This document shows positions 26,770 through 35,480 of a DNA stretch of 64,000 nt, one piece after another. The stretch covers positions 45,404 through 109,403 of the forward strand of contig DATJYK010000237.1 in the NCBI GenBank assembly GCA_035578005.1, given 5' to 3'. The position numbers and the translations under genes are program-made. Position 1 is the stretch's first letter, and each line of letters begins with the position of its first letter. The DNA is from Gp13-AA77 sp035578005. Lineage in GTDB: Bacteria; Acidobacteriota; Terriglobia; UBA7540. The notes below the pieces were generated by a model. The model was not told the DNA's origin and did not search any database. It was given only the letters and a program-made list of their open reading frames with translations.

Positions 26770-26817
26770 GAGGATCGAGTGAACGGCCCATCGGGCGATT
26801 AGAGTGATTGGCGATTT

Positions 26818-29493
26818 GTGATTCGTGAATCGATACGGTGGATAAGGGTCGCCATTGCGCGGTGCCTTGCGCTCGCCCAGCGCAGACGCCTCGACGAAGA
26901 CCTGGACGAAGAATTGCGCACCCACCTTGCAACGCTCGCGGAAGAAAACGTTCGCAGGGAATTCTCCGCGGAAGAGGCGCACTATGCGGCGCTGAGGATG
27001 TTCGGCAGAGTTGAGCAGGTGAGGGAAGCTTATCGAGAGCAAAGGGGGCTGCCCATGATTGACGTACTCGCTCAGGACTTGCGCTTCGCCTTGCGCCAGT
27101 TGCGCAGAAGCCCCGCATTCACACTCGTTGCGGCGCTCACACTCGCCCTCGGCATCGGCGCCAATACGGCAATCTTCAGCGTGGTGAACTCCGTTCTGCT
27201 GAGACCGTTGCCTTATCCCGATCCGGGACGGCTGGTGGACGTCTATCAGAAAACCGAAGGCGGCAACTACAACGTCTTCTCAGGCCCGAATTACTTCGCC
27301 TGGAAAGACCGCGCACAAGCTTTCCAGGAATTCGCGGTGTGGACTACGGGGTCTTACAATCTGGCGGATAACAACCAGCCCGAACACGTGACCGCAGGAC
27401 CGGTTACGGCCAACATCTTTTCCCTGCTTGGCGTAAACCCAATCCTAGGTCGCACCTTTCTGCCGCAAGAAGACCTGCCGGGCGGACCCAAAGTGGTGGT
27501 GCTCAGCTACGCGTTCTGGCAAAGGCATTTCGGAGGCGCGCGGGACGTGATTGGCAAGAGTCTGAAGCTTAACGGCGATGGCTATACCGTCGTTGGTGTC
27601 ATGCCGCGAGGCTTCCAGGTGCCCACCAGTGTGGCGGAATTATGGTTGCCGTTCCAGCTCAGTCCTGCCAATCCGAATGCCGCTGCGCGCGGACTTCATT
27701 GGCTTTTCGGCCTAGCTCGTTTGAAGCCTGGTATGAACCGGGCTAAGACCGAAGCCGAATTGAACAGTCTGACGCCGCAGATGAAGCAGGAATACCCGAA
27801 TACCGACGCGGGTTACGGACTGCTCCTAACGCCGCTTATTGATGACGTGGTTGGCGCGGTCCGGCCTGTACTCCAGATTTTGCTGGCCTTCGTCGGTCTG
27901 GTCCTGCTGATTGCATGCGTGAACGTAGCTAACCTGCTGCTGGCGCGCGCAACCGGACGTCAACGGGAGATCGCCCTTCGGGCCACGCTCGGGGCCAGCC
28001 GCGCTCGAGTGGTGCGCCAGTTGATGACGGAGAGTGGGGTCCTGGCTGTGCTCGGCAGCGCCTTGGGCCTGCTTCTGGCCTTCGGAGCCGTCCACCTGCT
28101 TGCGCTTCTGGCACCGGCAGGCAGCATTCCGCGCATTGAGACGATGTCAGTCGATGCTCGCGCTCTGCTGTTCACTTTGGCGGTCACCGTCGTGACAGGT
28201 TTTGCATTTGGCGCGGCACCGGCATTTCAAGCCTCCAAATGCGATCTGAACGAGGCGCTTAAAGAGTCCGGACGGAGCGCGGACACCAGCCGTGGACGCC
28301 GCGGGGCGCGCAGTGCCCTCGTGGTTTCTGAAGTGGCTGTAGCTTTGATGCTGCTCATCGGTGCGGGGCTCATGATCCGAACCTTCTGGCGCGTAAAAGA
28401 CGAGAAGTTGGGCTTCAATCCGGATAACATTCTTACGCTCAAGATCTCCTTGCCGGGTGACAAGTATTCAAACGAGCGGCGAATTGCTTTTCGGCGGTCG
28501 CTTGTTGAAAACGTTGCTGCGCTCCCTGGTGTGAAGTCCGTGGCTCTGACGCGCAACCTCCCCTTGAGCGGCGTTGACCCTTCGCTTTTTGTTACCATCC
28601 TCGGGCGCCCGCCCGTGGCGGCCGGCAAGGAACCCATCGCACGCGCCCGCTTTGTGAGTCCCAATTACTTTCGTACGATGAGCATCCCTATTCGCAAGGG
28701 CCGCGACTTCACCGATGCAGATGGCCCGTCGGCGCCAGGCGTTGTGATTATCAGCGAGACTATGGCGCGCCAGTTTTGGCCGAGCGAGGACCCCATCGGC
28801 AAACAGCTTAAGCCCGGCTACCCGGGAAGCCCTCTGTTGTGCACCGTGGTAGGCGTCGCGGGAGACGTGCGCCACTGGCTTACCATCGAGGAGCCTGCCG
28901 TGGCGTACTATCCTTATCTGCAAATTCCGTCGTCCTTCGGGCCGCTGCTTGAAGGCATGATGACGCTGGTCGTCCGCACCTCGGGCGATCCCGCGGCGCT
29001 CACGGCTTCGGTGCGAGAGCAGATTCACGCTATCGACCCGGACGCCCCCGTGTTCAGCATCGAAACCATGGAGGGCATGGTGCGTGACGCGGCCGCCTCA
29101 AATCGCTTCCAAATGCTGTTGTTTGGAATCTTCGCTGCCATTGGGCTGATGCTCGCGGCCGTCGGGATTTACGGCGTTATCTCTTACTCGGTGAGCCAGC
29201 GCACGCACGAAATCGGCATCCGCATGGCCCTGGGCGCAGAGCGCAACCAGGTGCTGAACCTGGTGGTGGGGCAGGGGATGGTGCTCACGTGCGTGGGTGT
29301 GGTGATCGGCCTCGCTGGCGCTTTCGGGCTGAGCCGGTTCCTGGCCACTTTACTGTACGACGTGAAGCCAACCGATCCCGCGACCTTCGCGGTAGTGTCA
29401 CTGGTGCTAGCGGCCGTAGCGCTCTTCGCAAGCTTCATCCCGGCGCGCCGCGCGACGAAGGTGGACCCCATCGTGGCGCTGCGATATGAGTAA
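26818..29493 (+). CDS. ADOP-type ABC permease 3
   Basis: An 891-residue permease, third in the array. It starts at the GTG 26818 (MIRESIRWIRVAIAR) at the end of a repeat-word spacer. N-terminal DLDEELRTHLATLAEENVRR, helix 1 (LTLALGIGANTAIFSVVNSV), a MacB-like periplasmic domain, FtsX block (VLLIACVNVANLLLARATG), a second periplasmic domain, and final block (LMLAAVGIYGVISYSVSQ) ending VDPIVALRYE. The near-identical helix-1 and C-terminal segments across permeases 1 to 4 show that the array grew by tandem duplication. It lacks the insert found in permease 2. The cognate ATPase is not in the array. Confidence 0.9.
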   Translation: MIRESIRWIRVAIARCLALAQRRRLDEDLDEELRTHLATLAEENVRREFSAEEAHYAALRMFGRVEQVREAYREQRGLPMIDVLAQDLRFALRQLRRSPAFTLVAALTLALGIGANTAIFSVVNSVLLRPLPYPDPGRLVDVYQKTEGGNYNVFSGPNYFAWKDRAQAFQEFAVWTTGSYNLADNNQPEHVTAGPVTANIFSLLGVNPILGRTFLPQEDLPGGPKVVVLSYAFWQRHFGGARDVIGKSLKLNGDGYTVVGVMPRGFQVPTSVAELWLPFQLSPANPNAAARGLHWLFGLARLKPGMNRAKTEAELNSLTPQMKQEYPNTDAGYGLLLTPLIDDVVGAVRPVLQILLAFVGLVLLIACVNVANLLLARATGRQREIALRATLGASRARVVRQLMTESGVLAVLGSALGLLLAFGAVHLLALLAPAGSIPRIETMSVDARALLFTLAVTVVTGFAFGAAPAFQASKCDLNEALKESGRSADTSRGRRGARSALVVSEVAVALMLLIGAGLMIRTFWRVKDEKLGFNPDNILTLKISLPGDKYSNERRIAFRRSLVENVAALPGVKSVALTRNLPLSGVDPSLFVTILGRPPVAAGKEPIARARFVSPNYFRTMSIPIRKGRDFTDADGPSAPGVVIISETMARQFWPSEDPIGKQLKPGYPGSPLLCTVVGVAGDVRHWLTIEEPAVAYYPYLQIPSSFGPLLEGMMTLVVRTSGDPAALTASVREQIHAIDPDAPVFSIETMEGMVRDAAASNRFQMLLFGIFAAIGLMLAAVGIYGVISYSVSQRTHEIGIRMALGAERNQVLNLVVGQGMVLTCVGVVIGLAGAFGLSRFLATLLYDVKPTDPATFAVVSLVLAAVALFASFIPARRATKVDPIVALRYE

Positions 29494-29562
29494 AATTGTG
29501 GCGTTACTGATGGTGCGAATGAGGGGCCTGGCGTTAATCGACACCTTCGGTCAAAGGTGAGT

Positions 29563-30006
29563 TCAGATATCGGCGCTGGCTAGTTGACGCATGAGTTCCA
29601 CCTCGTTCAAAACCGCGATGCCTCTTTCTTCGCAAAACCGGATGACCTCAGGCTCAAAGAAGTGTCTATCCAACGTACACAAAGTGTCCGCTTTGCCAGC
29701 GACAGCGGCATAAATCACGGGGTCGTCATTGGGATCTTTCAGAACCACAGCAGCTCCGAGAACCGGATGAACAAGCTCGGAGATCTTGAACAGAAACTGT
29801 ACGTGCTCTTGAACGTCACGGAGACTCAGTGACCAAATCTTTTGTAGCCGAGGATACAACAGAACTCGCTCGACTTCACGGAGTAGGAATGGAGACGTTA
29901 TCAGAACGTGATGACCGTAAGCGATCTTGAGAAGGATTTCGCGGGCCGGTCCCTGTGCCTTGACGTTCGCTCTCACCAGGATGTTGGTGTCCAGCAAAAT
30001 CCTCAT
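29563..30006 (-). CDS. PIN-domain toxin (putative type II TA toxin)
   Basis: A 147-residue PIN nuclease. Four acidic positions expected in the metal site are visible: Asp in RILLDTNILV, Glu in LLREVERVLL, Asp in DPNDDPVIYAAV and Asp in CTLDRHFF. Members cut RNA and are held inactive by the partner antitoxin. Its ATG overlaps the stop of the antitoxin gene by four bases (ATGA), giving coupled translation. The pair is on the opposite strand to the surrounding permeases and sits between the third and fourth, as if inserted into the array. Confidence 0.88.
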   Translation of the reverse strand: MRILLDTNILVRANVKAQGPAREILLKIAYGHHVLITSPFLLREVERVLLYPRLQKIWSLSLRDVQEHVQFLFKISELVHPVLGAAVVLKDPNDDPVIYAAVAGKADTLCTLDRHFFEPEVIRFCEERGIAVLNEVELMRQLASADI

Positions 30007-30281
30007 TGGGGATGGGAGCGGACGTAATCCACGGCCTCGTTAATGGCTTCTTCCTGCGTTTCGTCTGGGATGTTGCGGATACGACCGGCCGTTTGGTTCA
30101 TGCGAGCTTCGAGCTGGTGAGCAAGCGCCAAGCGAGCTTGTCCCGCCGGCGCCTGATGAGGCGAGAGAGCCATGATACTAATCTCCTCATCCTCCTCCAG
30201 ATTCCGGCCGAGCATCCGCTCCACAGCCTGACGAGCGTCTGCTGGCAGCTCATGCGCCTTTTGGATAGCAATGTCTTGCAT
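30003..30281 (-). CDS. Putative antitoxin partner of the PIN toxin
   Basis: A 92-residue, strongly helical, charged protein. The ATG at 30281 (MQDIAIQKAHELPADARQ) is chosen; the frame is open ~250 bases further upstream but that stretch is antisense to permease 4's start. The N-terminus resembles the short helical segment of many VapB/Phd-like and DUF2281-type antitoxins, and the C-terminal part (QEEAINEAVDYVRSHPQ) could wrap the toxin. I cannot name its DNA-binding fold. The four-base overlap and the order antitoxin-toxin support the pairing. Confidence 0.7.
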   Translation of the reverse strand: MQDIAIQKAHELPADARQAVERMLGRNLEEDEEISIMALSPHQAPAGQARLALAHQLEARMNQTAGRIRNIPDETQEEAINEAVDYVRSHPQ

Positions 30282-30287
30282 GAACCC

Positions 30288-30316
30288 ATGATAGCGGGTG
30301 CCGGGACGAGGCGCAA
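30288..30316 (-). promoter_or_regulatory. Probable promoter of the PIN toxin-antitoxin pair
   Basis: On the minus strand TTGCGC (30311-30316), a 17-base gap and TATCAT (30288-30293). Only six bases separate the -10 from the antitoxin ATG, so the transcript would have almost no 5' leader. Confidence 0.4.
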
Positions 30317-30344
30317 TTGTGGTATCGGCAACTAACTGGCTGAA

Positions 30345-32987
30345 ATGACTGACCTGCGGATTTCGATTGCACGTCTCATCGCGCTGTTTCGAAGGAAGCG
30401 GCTCGATCAACAACTCGACGAAGAATTGCACGCTCACCTCGAAATGCTGCTCGAGGAAAACGTGCATCGAGGCATGCCGCCGGAAGAAGCACGATGCGCG
30501 GCGCTCCGGGCCTTCGGCGGCGTCGAGCAAGTGAAGGAAGAATATCGTGAGAAGAGGAGCTTGCCCATGATCGAGACCTTAGCTCAGGATCTGCATTACG
30601 GTCTGCGTCAGCTTCGACGAAACTCGGGATTCACGGTCGTGGCGGTTCTCACGCTGGCGCTTGGCATCGGGGCGAACACGGCGATCTTCAGCGTGGTCAA
30701 TACCGTCCTGCTGCAGCCGTTGCCTTATCGAGATGCTGACCGTTTGGTGATGGTGTGGGGCAACGACCGGCCCCACGGCTACGACACGGACCAGGTGTCG
30801 CCGCCGGATTTCCGGGATTGGCAATCGCAGAACCGCGTCTTCGAGGCGATGGCGGGATCGACGGATGTCATGTATACGCTGACGGGCGCGGGCGAACCGG
30901 CACCCATCACCGGCTATGAGTTCTCAGCAGAATACTTTCGGGTGCTGGGTGTCGCGCCGCTGATCGGGCGCACGTTTGCTCCTGAGGAGGAGCAAGAGGG
31001 CAGGAATCACGTGGCGGTGCTGGGCTATCGGCTCTGGCGGAGCCGCTTTGGAGGGGACAGAAACCTGGTGGGTAAGACCATAACCCTGGATGGCGCTCCT
31101 TACACGGTTGTGGGCGTGATGCCGCAGACCTTTCCAGACGCCATCACCCAGCTTTGGACTCCCTTAATCATTCCTCGCGAAGCTGTGCAGGATCGCAACT
31201 ACCGCTTCCTGCGTGTAATCGCTCGACTGAGACCCGGCGTAACTCTGCAGCAGGCGCAGACCGAAATGAACACCATTACGGAGCGTCTGGCGAATGCCTA
31301 TCCAAAGACGAACAAAGATGAGGGTGCGAACGTGATGAGCATGCGCCAGAACCTGACGGGCGATATCCGCGCCCCCTTGCTGGTGCTGCTTTGCGCCGTC
31401 GGGTTGGTGCTGCTGATTGCCTGCGCCAACGTGGCCAACCTCGTGCTGGCGCGCGGTGTGGCGCGGCAGAAAGAGGTGGCCTTGCGCACGGCGCTGGGCG
31501 CGAGCCGCGGACGGGTGGTTCGCCAGCTTCTTACGGAAAGCGCCATGCTCGGCCTGGCGGGCGGCGCGCTGGGCCTGCTGCTTGCGTACTGCGGCACGGG
31601 CGCGCTGGTGGCGATGTTTCCACCCACGATCGCCAATCTCAGCATTCCGCACGTGGATAAGGTCCCGTTCGACGCTTGGGTGCTCGGCTTTGCTCTGGCC
31701 GTATCGCTCCTGACCGCTGTGATCTTCGGCTTGGCGCCGGCGTTGCAGGTCTGTGGCCTCGACGCCTATGAATCACTGAAAGAATCAGGCCGAACCCTCA
31801 CCGGCAGCAAGCAAGGACGCCGGTTTCGCAACGTTCTCGCCACCACTGAAGTTGCCCTTTCCGTCGTCTTGCTGGCAGCAGCCGGTCTCACCCTCAGGAG
31901 CCTCGTTCACCTGCTTCGGGGCGATCTCGGCTTTAACCCGGACCACGTTCTCTCCATGCGAGTCCTGCTGCCGGACTCCAAGTACGGCAAGGGGGCTCAG
32001 CAGCTCGCATTCAGCAATGAAGTTCTCGACCGAATCCGATCGCTTCCGGGTGTGAAATCTGCAGGCACCGTGACAAAACTTCCGTTAAGCGGATGGTGGG
32101 GCGTGCGCGACGTAGCACTCGAAGCTCAGGCGAGCTCACAACGGCAGAAGCCGCAGGCCGTGTGGAGTTCGGTCACGCCCGATTATTTTCGCTCGATGGA
32201 CATTACGCTGCTCAAAGGCCGCTATTTCACGAACCGGGACGATGCAGGATCAAGTGGCGTCGCCATCATCGGTGCCACACTGGCAAAACGTCTCACGGGC
32301 ACGACCAATCCCCTCGGCCAGCGGATCATCGTAGCCGGTATCAGGGATCCTCTTGAAGTAGTCGGCGTCGTGGCCGACGTGCATCAGCTCGGGCTGACCT
32401 CGGACGAGACGGCGGACCTTTACCTGCCATTTAATCAGGTCCCGGTGCCGCTCATCTGCTTCGCGATCCGGACAGCGGCCGAGCCCACCAACCTTGCCAA
32501 AGCGGCCGAACGCGCGATCTGGGAGGTGGACAAGGACCAGGCAGTCTCCGACGTGATGGGCATGACGCAACTCGCTTCGGAATCGCTCGCGCCGCAGCGC
32601 GTGGTTGCAATCCTGATGGGCATCTTTGCCGCACTCGCCCTGGTTCTCGCGGCCATCGGTCTGTACGGCGTCATCGCCTACTCCGCCAGCCAGCGCACGC
32701 ACGAGATCGGTATTCGAATGGCGCTGGGGGCTGGACGTTTCGAAGTCCTGCGGCTGGTGGTGATCGACGGGTTGAGATTGACCTTGCTCGGTCTCAGTTT
32801 CGGTCTTGCCGGTGCGCTGGCGGCGATGCGCCTGCTGAGTAGCCTGCTCTACGGCGTCAAAGCACACGATCCATCGACTCTCATCAGCGCGGCCACTCTG
32901 CTGACTGCCGTAGCGCTCTTAGCCAGCTACATTCCGGCACGCCGCGCGACCAGCGTCGATCCGATGGTGGCCTTGCGACATGAGTAG
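30345..32987 (+). CDS. ADOP-type ABC permease 4
   Basis: An 880-residue permease with the same plan as the three upstream: N-terminal QLDEELHAHLEMLLEENVHR, helix 1 (LTLALGIGANTAIFSVVNTV), MacB-like domain, FtsX block (VLLIACANVANLVLARGVA), a second periplasmic domain, final block (LVLAAIGLYGVIAYSASQ), end VDPMVALRHE. It is separated from permease 3 by the divergent toxin-antitoxin pair, so it probably needs its own promoter; that would lie in the 63 bases between the antitoxin start and 30345, overlapping the toxin-antitoxin promoter. Function is presumed similar to its paralogues; substrate unknown. Confidence 0.9.
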   Translation: MTDLRISIARLIALFRRKRLDQQLDEELHAHLEMLLEENVHRGMPPEEARCAALRAFGGVEQVKEEYREKRSLPMIETLAQDLHYGLRQLRRNSGFTVVAVLTLALGIGANTAIFSVVNTVLLQPLPYRDADRLVMVWGNDRPHGYDTDQVSPPDFRDWQSQNRVFEAMAGSTDVMYTLTGAGEPAPITGYEFSAEYFRVLGVAPLIGRTFAPEEEQEGRNHVAVLGYRLWRSRFGGDRNLVGKTITLDGAPYTVVGVMPQTFPDAITQLWTPLIIPREAVQDRNYRFLRVIARLRPGVTLQQAQTEMNTITERLANAYPKTNKDEGANVMSMRQNLTGDIRAPLLVLLCAVGLVLLIACANVANLVLARGVARQKEVALRTALGASRGRVVRQLLTESAMLGLAGGALGLLLAYCGTGALVAMFPPTIANLSIPHVDKVPFDAWVLGFALAVSLLTAVIFGLAPALQVCGLDAYESLKESGRTLTGSKQGRRFRNVLATTEVALSVVLLAAAGLTLRSLVHLLRGDLGFNPDHVLSMRVLLPDSKYGKGAQQLAFSNEVLDRIRSLPGVKSAGTVTKLPLSGWWGVRDVALEAQASSQRQKPQAVWSSVTPDYFRSMDITLLKGRYFTNRDDAGSSGVAIIGATLAKRLTGTTNPLGQRIIVAGIRDPLEVVGVVADVHQLGLTSDETADLYLPFNQVPVPLICFAIRTAAEPTNLAKAAERAIWEVDKDQAVSDVMGMTQLASESLAPQRVVAILMGIFAALALVLAAIGLYGVIAYSASQRTHEIGIRMALGAGRFEVLRLVVIDGLRLTLLGLSFGLAGALAAMRLLSSLLYGVKAHDPSTLISAATLLTAVALLASYIPARRATSVDPMVALRHE

Positions 32988-33098
32988 TGAAATCCGGTGA
33001 TCGGCTGATCGGGCCGGTTCGTCGGCGCCTCGGCCGGGGCAAGCCCAGGCCCTACAAGACGACGGCTGCATTTTCGAGCCTGCGGCTTTGCATTCGTA

Positions 33099-33180
33099 TG
33101 TAGCCTACTACAGCACGCTACAGTCGCAGAAACAGTCTACCCACAAATGACTTGACACGTGCCGGCTCTCGTGCTACACA
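33099..33180 (+). promoter_or_regulatory. Promoter-like module with upstream dyad, copy B
   Basis: TGTAGCCTACT and ACGCTACA at 33099-33122, then 29 bases to TTGACA (33152-33157), 17 bases and TACACA (33175-33180). It matches copy A at 8629-8711 in order and spacing, and some similarity continues about 35 bases downstream. The only downstream frame is nine codons, so if active it may make a short RNA. Confidence 0.5.
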
Positions 33181-33427
33181 GGAGGGCGAGGCTGGTCTGG
33201 ATGGCGCCTTATCGCCTCGACCGCACCTGAGAAGCGATGAAAGCCTGGGTGGTCCCGACTTTAGCCGGCGACGGTCGTTTCACGGAGGGCGATAGGATCC
33301 GCGCCGAGGTGGTGGACGAGCGTAAGAAGAGTAGCTAGAGTCGCTGATACTATGGTCGAGCCGGGCTTTCAGGCTCAGAAGGCCCCTTGCTGATAGCTGA
33401 AGGCTGATAGCCGAAGGCTAAGAACGC

Positions 33428-33618
33428 CGAACGAAGCCGGAATATGATTGACGCAAAAGGAGTTGCAAATTTAACTCAAGGTCCAGGGACGCAGACACAC
33501 GCTCCTTCTGCTAGAGTGGAGTCATTGTGGCGCACGGCGGCCTGTTTACGTAAATTTTACGTAAACAACCCGGCTACCCGGGAACGGACGGTGGCGAACG
33601 AAGCCGGAATATGATTGA
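33428..33618. repeat. 24-bp direct repeat flanking a palindrome
   Basis: The 24-base word at 33428-33451 (starts CGAACGAAGCC, ends ATATGATTGA) is repeated without change at 33595-33618, 167 bases apart start to start. A partial copy (CGAACGAAGCCG) occurs at 42234, before the GMC gene. The palindrome at 33544-33566 lies between the two copies. Confidence 0.75.
33544..33566. promoter_or_regulatory. 23-bp perfect palindrome, candidate operator
   Basis: Arms GTTTACGTAAA and TTTACGTAAAC flank a single central T. Each arm itself contains the self-complementary TTTACGTAAA, giving two tandem sites. It is 107 bases upstream of the aldehyde dehydrogenase start and suits a dimeric repressor. No regulator gene is adjacent. 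Confidence 0.55.
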
Positions 33619-33672
33619 TAGGGAAAGACATCCAGATTTATGTCGGCGTAATGAGCCGCGGAGTGACCTGAC

Positions 33673-35148
33673 ATGAGTGCTGAGGCCCAACAAGCCGCTC
33701 TGAAGCCGGGAAAGCTGTGGATCGACGGCAAGTCCGCAGACTGCGCGTCCGGCCGGACCATCGAAGTCATCAATCCGGCCACGCGTGAGGTTCTGGCCAC
33801 AGTACCTCGCGGCGACGCCGAAGATGTGGACCGCGCGGTGCAGGCGGCCCGTCGGGCCTTCGAGAATCCGGCGTGGCGCGATATGGATCCCTCCGCGCGC
33901 TCGAAGATGCTGTGGCGAATCGGCGAGCTGATTGAGAAAAACCTGGATGATCTCGCGAGGCTGGAGTCGTTGAACGCCGGCAAGCCACTGAAGAGTGCGC
34001 GAAACGGCGACATGAAGCCGGCCGCTGACATCTTCTACTACTACGCGGGCTGGGTGCGTGCCCTGCACAGCGAAGTGATCCCGGTGGATGGGCCCTTCCT
34101 GAACTACACTCTCCGCGAACCCGTGGGCGTGGTGGGCATGATCACGGCCTGGAACTATCCCATGCTGCTCGCGGCTTGGAAAGTGGCGCCGGCTCTGGCC
34201 ACGGGATGCACCTGCGTGATCAAACCTTCGGAGATGACGCCGCTCACGACGCTGCGTCTGGCCGAAATCTGCCAGGAGGCAGGCGTCCCCGACGGCGTGG
34301 TGAACGTGGTAACCGGTTACGGTCCCGAAGCCGGTGAAGCGCTGGGACGCCACATGGACGTGGACAAGGTCGCCTTTACCGGTAGCATCCGTAGCGCCCG
34401 TGCTCTGTTGAAGGCTTCCGGCGAGAGCAACCTGAAGCGGCTCTCGCTGGAGCTGGGCGGCAAATCTCCGAACGTGATCTTTCCGGACGCTGACTTGGAC
34501 GCCGCGCTGCCTGCCGCCTTTTGGGCCATTTACGCCAACAAAGGCGAGGTATGCTCGGCGGGCAGCCGTCTGCTGCTGCACGAAGACGTTCACGATCAGT
34601 TTGTGGAGAAGCTGGTGGAGAAGGCCAGCAAGATGCGCGTAGGCGATCCTCTCGACCCCAAAACCGAAATGGGCGCCCAGATTTCCCAGACCCAGCTCGA
34701 CCGCATCCTCGGCTACATCCAGTCCGGGAAGGACGAAGGTGCCAAGCTGCTTTGCGGGGGCGCACGTGACACCGACGGCGTCAAAAGCCGAGGCTACTTT
34801 ATGAAGCCTACGGTCTTCACAGGCGTCAAGCCGGAAATGAAAATCGCCCAGGAAGAGATCTTCGGTCCGGTGCTCTCGGTCATGAAGTTCAAAGACGAAG
34901 AGGAAGCGGTTGCCATCTCCAACGGAACCATTTACGGCCTCGTCTCAGCGGTCTGGACTCGGGACGTGCAGCGCGCCCATCGCCTGGCAAGGCAAATCAA
35001 AGCCGGCGTTGTTTGGATTAATACGTACAACGGCTTTGATAGCGCCGCGCCTTTCGGTGGCTATAAGCAGAGCGGATTCGGCCGTGAAATGGGTATGCAC
35101 GCGCTGGAGTCATATACACAGGTGAAGGCGGTGTGGGTGGCGCTGTAG
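33673..35148 (+). CDS. Aldehyde dehydrogenase family protein
   Basis: A 491-residue NAD(P)-dependent aldehyde dehydrogenase that oxidises an aldehyde to its acid. The catalytic Cys294 lies in NKGEVCSAGSRLLL and the general base Glu260 in LSLELGGKSPN; cofactor binding is shown by ITAWNYPMLLAAWKVAPAL and VAFTGSI. The C-terminus FGGYKQSGFGREMG is typical of betaine-aldehyde and aminoaldehyde dehydrogenases. It heads a plus-strand region with a glutamine-synthetase-like ligase and an amine/amino acid permease, so a gamma-glutamylated aminoaldehyde is a reasonable substrate guess. A 23-bp palindrome upstream may control it. Confidence 0.93.
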   Translation: MSAEAQQAALKPGKLWIDGKSADCASGRTIEVINPATREVLATVPRGDAEDVDRAVQAARRAFENPAWRDMDPSARSKMLWRIGELIEKNLDDLARLESLNAGKPLKSARNGDMKPAADIFYYYAGWVRALHSEVIPVDGPFLNYTLREPVGVVGMITAWNYPMLLAAWKVAPALATGCTCVIKPSEMTPLTTLRLAEICQEAGVPDGVVNVVTGYGPEAGEALGRHMDVDKVAFTGSIRSARALLKASGESNLKRLSLELGGKSPNVIFPDADLDAALPAAFWAIYANKGEVCSAGSRLLLHEDVHDQFVEKLVEKASKMRVGDPLDPKTEMGAQISQTQLDRILGYIQSGKDEGAKLLCGGARDTDGVKSRGYFMKPTVFTGVKPEMKIAQEEIFGPVLSVMKFKDEEEAVAISNGTIYGLVSAVWTRDVQRAHRLARQIKAGVVWINTYNGFDSAAPFGGYKQSGFGREMGMHALESYTQVKAVWVAL

Positions 35149-35229
35149 TGTCTGCCGCTTTTAGATGCCTCTGCCTGCCGAGCCGTTTAACATGTCGACT
35201 GACGCGCGCGGAATGAGCGAGGACAGATC

Positions 35230-35460
35230 ATGTTGGGTGTTCGATTGGAACCGGAGTTGGAGGCCAGGCTGGGAAACCTGGCCAGGAAGACTGGGCGCAG
35301 CAAGAGTTACTACGCCAAGGAAGCCATCCGGCAATACCTTGAGGACCGTGAGGACTATTTGGTGGGCCTTGCCGTCCTGGAGCGCGGGGAACCCACAGTG
35401 AGTCTGGAAGAACTGGAGCGGCGGCTTGGCTTGGGAAATAGAGTTCAGCCGGACCAGTAA
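35230..35460 (+). CDS. Ribbon-helix-helix antitoxin (RelB/DUF6290-like), no toxin adjacent
   Basis: A 76-residue protein. The N-terminal MLGVRLEPELEARLGNLAR forms the ribbon strand and helix 1, and the next segment, KTGRSKSYYAKEAIRQYLED, helix 2; together this is the usual start of RelB/StbD-type antitoxins. The acidic C-terminal tail would normally wrap a RelE-type toxin encoded immediately downstream, but the next gene 20 bases on is DUF429. It is therefore an orphan, perhaps a remnant or a free regulator. A ribosome binding site (AGGA) lies seven bases before the ATG. Confidence 0.82.
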   Translation: MLGVRLEPELEARLGNLARKTGRSKSYYAKEAIRQYLEDREDYLVGLAVLERGEPTVSLEELERRLGLGNRVQPDQ

Positions 35461-35480
35461 GTCCCCTGAGACGATACTTA

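Larger units (their letters stand above)
32988..33672. other. Gene-free, repeat-rich spacer before aldehyde dehydrogenase
   Basis: About 685 bases without a credible gene. It contains GATCGG words just after permease 4, promoter-like module B (33099-33180), a two-unit 14-base tandem repeat (GCTGATAGCTGAAG then GCTGATAGCCGAAG, 33389-33416), a 24-bp direct repeat (33428 and 33595) and a 23-bp perfect palindrome (33544-33566). Confidence 0.5.

Noticed and set aside
30282..30530. N-terminal extension of the PIN antitoxin
   Set aside because: The extension is antisense to the conserved start of permease 4; the internal ATG at 30281 gives a normal-sized antitoxin with its own promoter.
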